Source: Camelus bactrianus
Lineage: Eukaryota; Chordata; Mammalia; Artiodactyla; Camelidae
DNA: 64,000 nucleotides
NCBI RefSeq assembly: GCF_048773025.1
Contig: NC_133548.1
Location: forward strand, 30,876,001-30,940,000
Direction of reading: 5' to 3'
Position 1 is the first letter of the stretch. Each line of letters opens with the position of its first letter. Shown here one piece after another: positions 57,270 to 64,000 of this stretch. Made by a program: the position numbers and the translations under genes. The notes under the pieces are model-generated. The model worked only from the letters and a program-made list of their open reading frames with translations. It was not told the origin of the DNA and searched no databases.

Positions 57270-57825
57270 TTTTTCATTATATAGTGTCTTTACTAGATTC
57301 AATCAAAGAAGCAAAACCAGTACTAGTGATAGGGAATATGGACTTTATTTCAGGCATTAAACCTTTCCCAGTTATGGGAGCTGGTGAAGTAGTCTATGGA
57401 AGGCTATTACTTCTGAATCTGATGGTGAGCCTACAATCCCCCTAGGACACCAGGGCTGGCAGTCAGGAAGAATACTAGAAGGGAAACAAGGTGAGCAAGG
57501 AAAAGTAGAGTCTTTGAGAACAAACCCAAACTACAAAACCAAACTGGAACACATATGAACAAACCGAAACTGAGTCTATTTCTCACTGTCTCTGACTTCA
57601 ACGACAAGTGTGACCTTCAGAAAAAGCCGGTACTGTTCTCAATGGAGGTCCTGGTTTAGGACTCAGAGAAGTTGAAAGAGGAAACTCAGTGGGAGCTGAG
57701 GGAGCTATAGCAACAATTTGAGTGGCAAATCAGTGCCTCTGAGCATGTGCTGCAGCCTCACTTGACATCCTACACTGACCTGCAGAGCTTAAGGGCTGCT
57801 GTTTCTCTACAGATATTCACATGGC
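57270..57825. other. Non-coding, no recognised repeat
   Basis: Nothing named; slightly GC-richer between 57600 and 57800. Confidence 0.4.
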
Positions 57826-57829
57826 ATGA

Positions 57830-58110
57830 CCTTCACTTCCCTTAAGACTTCATTTTTTCTTGACGCCTTCCCAGGCCACCCCCTTTAACTGCAATCTCAC
57901 TCTCTCACTCAGAATCCTCATCCCAGATTTATTTTTGCCCTTAACACATTTTATTTTATTTTATGTTTTTTACTTATATATCTTAAATTTTCTCTTATCT
58001 GCTAGAATGTAAAATTTATGAGAGCAAGTATGTTGGCTGTTCTGTTACATACTGTTTCCTGATTCTGGCACACGATAGGCATTAAATATTTGTTGAACTA
58101 AATGAAGAAG
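57830..58110 (+). mobile_element. L2 LINE 3' end
   Basis: 'cttgacgccttcccaggcca' (57858, the 'gaagccttccctga' site), 'gctagaatgtaaaatttatg' (58001), 'gcacacgataggcattaaat' (58069) and 'atttgttgaactaaatg' are the sense L2 3' end. Confidence 0.8.
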
Positions 58111-58204
58111 TACTAGTTTTATAATTAAATGAAATGGCCCCTAATTTTACAAATTATATTAATTAGATTTCATGGAGTTCTGTCCAGAAAGAATGGCTCA
58201 TTGG

Positions 58205-58415
58205 GATTAACAGATTCACACTGCTATATATAACATAGATAAATAAAAAGGACCTACTGTATAACACAGGGAATTATACTCAATTTCTTGTCATGAGCTG
58301 TAATGGAAAAGAATCTGAAAAAAAAAAAAAGTATGTATATGTATAACTGAATGGCTTTGCTATGCACCTGAAACTAGCACTGTAAATCAACTATACTTCA
58401 ATAAAAAATAAGAAT
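58205..58415 (+). mobile_element. Young L1 3' end, 5'-truncated to about 210 bp
   Basis: 'ttcacactgctatatataac' (58214), 'ataaaaaggacctactgtat' (58243), 'taatggaaaagaatctgaaa' (58301) and 'gtaaatcaactatacttcaa' (58382) plus an A-rich tail: the cetartiodactyl L1 3' UTR, well preserved. Confidence 0.9.
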
Positions 58416-58419
58416 TAAA

Positions 58420-60665
58420 AAGAAGTAATACATCAGAAAAAAATGGCTTATATCTTGAGGTACATCCTTAAAACAGCTGTGTCTACTTTATCTTTTTGAG
58501 TGAATCACATAAAATTTCTAATTTTTTATTACTTTTAACCTACCAAATGACAATTTTATATGGCTTCACTAATTTGTCAACTACAAATCAAGAAAACTGC
58601 ACAGAAATTTGGATAAATCTATAAATAAACTTGAGTTATGTGTATGTATGTGTGCTGATTATTTTCTTTGCCTTCTTGAGGTTTACAAATATACTTCCCA
58701 ATTCTGAAATCTACAAACTAAATGGATACCAGTAACTTCATAAAATGGAGAAAACAAATTAACAAAAAATAGGACTGTCAACCACCCAGAACACAACTAC
58801 TCGTAAACTTTCTCTGCAGCTATGTGCAGTTTAAATGCTGGGACTCAGTACTTGAGTGGGGAAAACCATTTCTGTGGACTTCACTGCACTTTCACAGCAT
58901 TTAATAGCTACTTTCTCCCGTTGCAAAAATATAAAAAGAAAAATTCAATGTTTAAACCTTTGTATTTGACTATCATTACTGTGAAATTGAAAAGATAGAA
59001 AATTTGAGAGAGTTATGAACTCATAAAAAAAAATTTAAAAAGTGAGTCAAGTTCTCATTTATACTCTTGTTTACATGATTATAATTCATTTTTATATAGT
59101 GGTCGCCTGTCAAAAATCTAACTATTTCACAGTCACAAACACACACACAAGCAATACACCCATAAACAAAGACACACATAAGCAAAATTTAAAACTCTCT
59201 ATTTTGTCCCCTTTCACAAAGGAAAATAAAGAAAAAAATGTTATTTAAGTCCCGCATTTTGAGAAAGCTAATTCTCACATGTTTCTCCTCCATTATTCAT
59301 TACCTATCTATCTTAAGAACCGACTGTGCTGTTCTTATGCAATCTATTTCTTCCAAACACTTAAGTATTCACAAGTTAAGGGAAAATGATAAAGGAAGAA
59401 AACATGTCCTTGGAATCTGAGGTGGCAGTTTCAGGTGAGACGCTGAAATGGGAACAGGAATGGGACGCTGATAGAGTGAACCAGCCAACTCATGGACCAC
59501 CTGTGACGTGTCGACACAGTGCTGGTTTGCTTCCTCAGTAATTCTGTAATATCCTTCTGACTACATTTGAATGACTTGATGTTTATACAATTTTCCAAGC
59601 CAATATGCATTTTTAAATTTATTCACTTATTTGCTTGGTTTTACTTTGCATTTTGGCAAAAATTATTTTAAACAGTTTTAGAATCATACATTTAATAAGT
59701 GATAGAGCTCACATGGAAACACAGATCTCTTTGATATCAAGCTTTTGTTTTGCCAGCTAAACCATGCCATCCTTTCATATTACAAAAACTTACTAATGGC
59801 CAGGTGATATATTAAAGGTTTGTTATTTTCTCTTTCCAAAAGGAATGATTTCACTCATTTGCCAAAATAAAATGAAATGACTGTAAATCACTAAAACAAT
59901 TTCTCATCTCTAATTTAAGCCACGGTAATTCTAAATTAAATAGTATCTCTAGGAAAACTTCATAAAGAAAGTACTGCTTTAGTAAAAGGATCTTTTAGTT
60001 CTCTAGCCCCCTCGCCATTTGTTCAGTGATCATTTCTATAAGTCAATATGTCAGAGTTTATTTTGTGTCTTTAATTTTATTGATGGAAATTTCTACTAGG
60101 TCTAGTTCTGTCCTCTCATATTTTTCAACGTATATGTATGTTTTTCAAACCTACTAGGGGGGAAATCTCATGATTTTTAATAGAAAGGAAGATCCAATAT
60201 AAAAACTTTTTTTGTGTGTAGATCTTTCTCAGTATATTTTTTACATAGAAAGTTATTTGTTCAAATAGAGACTCCTTACATGTAGAACATGACATCGAAT
60301 GCTAATTGAACAAGCATGTGCTCTTATGTGTAGTTGGCTATATTGCAGTTATTGTCATTTTATATAATTGATTACTCTATACTGAAATACACACACATAG
60401 TATTTAAATTGAAAAATCTTTTTCTGGTTTTATAATTGATACCCAAGATTTGTTACAATTGACTCTTAAGTACATCACAGGTGAAGTATTGTAGATACCT
60501 AACTTCCTATTGAGTGGTGGAGGCCAACTTATAAACACAATTAAATTTTACATTAGTGCATGAATCAGACAGTTTTATTCCTTCAATGTGCACTATACAG
60601 TAATTCTATATAAGATCTTTAATTAAATCAAGGCATTAGATTTTTTGCTTTGCATCCTAAAGCTT
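58420..60665. other. Non-coding, mostly unassigned
   Basis: AT-rich, with a short CA stretch at 59131-59143 and a possible antisense MIR scrap at 59700-59770. The part at about 59400-59530 is GC-richer with several CpGs. Frames at 59042-59248 and 59238-59420 are unrecognised. Confidence 0.4.
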
Positions 60666-60669
60666 ATCT

Positions 60670-60830
60670 ACACTGGAGAATGTGACATTGGGCTTTTGGA
60701 ATCAGAAGCTGAGTTTGAAACCTGCTTCTTCCATTCTACAAATTGGCAGAAAAATAATTAAATTTTCTAAGCTTTATTTTATGAGATAATATCTACAGGA
60801 AAGGTTATGTGAGTATTGGAATTTGCCAAC
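60670..60830 (+). mobile_element. MIR SINE
   Basis: 'ggcttttggaatcagaagct' (60693), 'gagtttgaaacctgcttctt' and 'tatgagataatatctacagg' in sense MIR order; diverged. Confidence 0.65.
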
Positions 60831-60942
60831 CTTCAGAACTGAGTACACAGGAAATCTAGGCAGAAGCTTAAATAAATACAAGATACATGTTAGTGACCTT
60901 CACAGAGGCATAAGTTTAAACATTATTAGAATTTATACTGTC

Positions 60943-60976
60943 ACAACATTGTAAATCAACTGCACTTCAATTGAAA
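60943..60976 (+). mobile_element. Minimal L1 3' end (about 34 bp)
   Basis: 'cacaacattgtaaatcaact' then 'gcacttcaattg' and an A-rich tail with one G. Only the last three dozen bases of an L1 are present, matching the terminus of the 57150-57268 copy. Confidence 0.75.
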
Positions 60977-60989
60977 AAAAAGAAAAAAA

Positions 60990-62325
60990 TCCCCCCAAAA
61001 TTACTTGAACTAGTTGGGCTTAAGGACATTACAGGAATGCCTATATTATTTGTTTCCATGATTAACTTTTAAATTTACAATTGGTGGTGATCATAAAAGT
61101 GAAAAGGCAGTATAAATGCTAAAAGATTTCAAGATATCCACAAATGTTTTTACTTCTATTTCTAGTATCTTAAGTTCTGTTTCACAATTGATCTACCAAG
61201 TTGGCAATGCAAACTGTAAGCTTCCTAAAAAACTCACACTTCAGAATAATTAAAGAGTGAAGCAGATCCTATCTGATAACAGTGCTTTTATTTCACTTCT
61301 GACCTCAGCTCCATTTTCCAGGGATCCTGTCAGTGTCAGTAGCCTGGACATCATAATGGGATATAACCAAGGAGTGACTGGGTGTGGAGTATGTAGATCA
61401 CGTCTCTCTTCATTTTGGCTTATGCCCTTTGAGGGATAGTCTGTTTACACTCCAATATGTTTAATAAAATTATTAATGAAATGCCTCTTTCTGTTTAATC
61501 TTCATTGTTTTGTTGTTAAGCCAACCTCTAGCCTTCAAGGAACTCCTATGTGTTTCAAGATTCCATAGAGGACTGTATAAGGGGCTTATCTTACCAAAGA
61601 GATCCTTCTGAGGAGAGGACTGAGACTTTTTAATAGTCTGTCTGGGGTAACTTCTATATTCCAAAGTCTTGTTTCAGGAAACAAAGCTAAAGGAATAAAA
61701 GCTATTAGGTAAATTGTCAGAAAAAAAAATGAAGACATTAACAGAGTTATAAATAACTGCAAACCACATAATTTGGGTCCACTTTGCTTTACCCCTTTCT
61801 ACATACAATGGAAATGTTTTTAATGAACAAATTACTATCAATATGAACTTAATTCTCCTCATTTGTAAAAAGAAGCAGTTGGATTTGGTCAGTGATGTCC
61901 GCACAGCACCCTGATTCCATACAATGTTCCAGTAATTTAAGATTTTGGTGGTCTAAATAGTTTGAGAAAATCTGCATGATTTTGGTGATGTGCTGATAAA
62001 CAAGCTCTGGGAGTGGTGAAGACTGATTTATGACAGCTCCCAATTTCTGTGGTGTAAATATTCCCACAGTGCCCAATTTCAAGCTACCAACAGCTTAATA
62101 ACTGATTCGTAAAATTTCTGAATATTTGGCAATCAACTCTCACCAACTGGTAAGAACCACCTCCAGCCAATCATTATGTGTTTCTGTGCTGAAGCTACAC
62201 AATCACAAATGATAGAAAAAGAAAAGTCTTGGAATTTAACCTAGCTTTTTCCAAAATATTTTTGACTAGTAAATACTTTTTATAAATTAATATTTACTTA
62301 ACACATGTTTACAGATTATCATGTT
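60990..62325. other. Non-coding, no recognised repeat
   Basis: AT-rich, with no named element over about 1.3 kb. Minus frames at 61473-61664, 61674-61904 and 61849-62082 are unrecognised. Confidence 0.4.
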
Positions 62326-62329
62326 GGCC

Positions 62330-62705
62330 TATCTATATCTTCTCACCCTAGTCTTCCCATGCAAGTCAATCCAACACCTGAATCCCATTGCCCATATTTC
62401 TTTGCTGGGGGGAGCTTTCTTCCAAGGCACACTTTTCTTGCTTATATTACAAGATATGACTATTATTGAATGTAACTCCCTGGAATCAGCCTCAGCCAAT
62501 TTCCAAGAAAAGTTTTTCAGTGTCATCTGCAAGTTTCCCTAGGAGGATTAACTCCATCACTCTTAATTGTCCACCTTCCCTTCTTTGTCTTATTTCTCCA
62601 CCTCCTGTCACTGTTTATACTACTTCTCAAATAAAATGCTTATACTTCGTTTTGGATTTTTGTCTCAGGGTCTGTTTCAGGAAAAATGCAAACTAAGACA
62701 CACGG
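62330..62705 (+). mobile_element. Probable LTR-type fossil, family unresolved
   Basis: A C/T-rich block with a polyadenylation-like 'caaataaaatgctt' at about 62628, followed by 'tctcagggtctgtttcagg' and 'caaactaagaca', an ending I associate with old mammalian LTRs. No internal retroviral sequence is recognised beside it. Assignment is tentative; the overlapping frames are not genes. Confidence 0.35.
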
Positions 62706-63054
62706 TTTGGAAAATGATTGGCTAGAAAATCTCAAAGAGTCAAGGATTGATGGTAAGGGAGGAGGAGGTGCCACATATTTCCCTTACAAAAACTTCCCAA
62801 TGAAGACTTGTCAAGAACTCTTCAGCAGGAGTTAAGCTTTCAGTTACATTACTTTAGGGCTTCACTTGTGTGTTCGTAGAGTAAGTGAGAGGAGGGAAGT
62901 GAAATGTCCTCTCCTTCCTAACATTCATTCAACTGTGAAAAGAGAAGGTCGGGTGTGGGTGGAGAACAATGTATGGGAAGTAAGATCCAGGAAAGAGAAG
63001 ACTGTTGGAGTGCTACAATGGAATTAAGCATATCAAATCTGGACTCCTGCCTTG

Positions 63055-63074
63055 TTTTTTTTTTTTTTTTTTTT
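63055..63074. repeat. Poly-T run (T20)
   Basis: Twenty uninterrupted T without a recognised SINE or L1 body beside it. Confidence 0.95.
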
Positions 63075-63319
63075 CTCATTGATGTCAAGTGTTGTTCAGT
63101 TTGCTACCTAAATTGATGAAGCTCTTCTGTGAAAATTCTCATTTACTATAGCAATCAATCAGTAAGATATGCTCAAAGCTTAAACTTAAGAGAACATTAC
63201 ATTTATTTAATTCTTTCTATTAAAAGTAATAATAAACTATTATTTTGTATCCTAATAGCAATTCCTATTGCAAAGAACAAAAATGATTTTCTCCATATTT
63301 TGTTTAATATCTACAATAT

Positions 63320-63480
63320 TTGTAGGAGATAGCTATTACCATCCCATTTTATGGACGAGGAAACTGAGGCTCAAGATGCTAGTGAGTTTACCGTAGTCAC
63401 GAAGTTGGTATTTGGCTGAGCTTATACTTGAACCCATTTCTTCCACACTCGAGACCCAAGAGCTAAATCATCTCCAGGGA
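63320..63480 (-). mobile_element. MIR SINE, antisense
   Basis: 'cccattttatggacgaggaa' (63343), 'actgaggctcaagatgctag' (63364) and 'acttgaacccatttcttcca' (63427): classic antisense MIR. Confidence 0.88.
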
Positions 63481-63499
63481 AACAATGTGAAGTCACATG

Positions 63500-63620
63500 G
63501 CCTCGTTTGAATATAATAGCTTGTATGAGTTTCTCCCCGCTATGCATCCCTCAGTTTCCTCTCTATATGAAGGTAAAAGGAGTTTCTAATTCATAGGATT
63601 CTTGGAATATTGAAAAGATG
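63500..63620 (+). mobile_element. Possible MIR fragment
   Basis: 'cctcagtttcctctctatat' followed by 'ggattcttggaatattgaaa' resembles the sense MIR 3' half. Placed 20 bp after an antisense MIR. Confidence 0.5.
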
Positions 63621-63624
63621 ACTT

Positions 63625-64000
63625 ATTTTCAGAATGATAAAAACCATAAGAAGATGATGACAATGATGGAGGAGGAGAAGCAGAAAGAGATGACAGTGAA
63701 ACACGGCCCTCGCGATGATGAAATAGCTTTTTCGCTAGTGGGCGAAACTTCTACTGTGTAAAGAAATGTAGCTTGTAAATTGTTAGCCCCTCAGAAACTC
63801 CTTTTCTCTTAGAAGCAGTGTTAAACGTATGGTGAGGAAGCTCACACAGGCAAAATAAGCCTAGTAATTCTGTGCACTTCTTACACTAGTGGAACTGCTT
63901 TGCCACTGCTACCAAATATTTACAGCAATATTTTTACAGGAAACACAACTTAGGTCCACTCCAGAAGGCAGACAGCTGACTCTCTCCCTCACATTCTCCT
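63625..64000. other. Non-coding, no recognised repeat
   Basis: Begins with a GA/ATG-rich stretch (63650-63700); nothing else recognised up to the window edge. Confidence 0.4.

Overview
This window is repeat-rich, AT-rich mammalian DNA with no protein-coding gene, exon, rRNA or tRNA gene that I can support. The open frames are short. Most overlap interspersed repeats or lie in AT-rich DNA, and none shows a recognisable family, codon structure or exon boundaries. The window is best read as gene desert or the inside of a very long intron.

The host is most likely a camelid (camel, llama or alpaca). The main evidence is one tRNA-derived SINE of the camelid vic-1 type at 13063-13196, with intact A- and B-box-like promoter parts, a poly-T end and perfect 12-bp target-site duplications. 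Several L1 3' ends (1-345, 57150-57268, 58205-58415, 60943-60976) are of the cetartiodactyl kind, ending in a 'gtaaatcaactatacttcaat'-like terminus. Ancient mammalian repeats (L2, MIR, MER5A) form the older background.

Layout. 1-6125: L1 3' ends, a MER5A scrap, an unassigned old repeat, then a 1.2-kb L1 3' part followed by a 25-bp tandem duplication. 6.2-20.5 kb: MIR and L2 copies, two more L1 3' parts, the vic-1 SINE, an L2 reverse-transcriptase remnant (14.0-14.6 kb) and a complete-looking MER5A. 20.5-27 kb: mostly unassigned sequence with a polypurine tract. 27.7-29.2 kb: an old antisense L1 interrupted by a younger L1 that carries a 5' inversion. 30-39 kb: dense MIR, MER5A and L2 scraps and a 1.1-kb old L1M-like block. 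About 39.7-40.5 kb: a fossil class-I-like retroviral LTR. 41.0-41.2 kb: adjacent Z-DNA-type and poly-C tracts. 42.7-51 kb: L2 copies plus a second L1 with a 5' inversion. 52.6 kb: an 87-bp tandem duplication. 54.8-64 kb: L2, MIR, three young L1 ends and an LTR-like remnant.

I found no undescribed genetic system. The most informative structures are the two L1 copies with twin-priming-type inversions, one of them nested in an older L1 and flanked by a target-site duplication. Repeat family names come from recalled consensus sequences, not a database search, so subfamily labels are approximate and repeat edges are good to roughly 10-30 bp unless a duplication fixes them.
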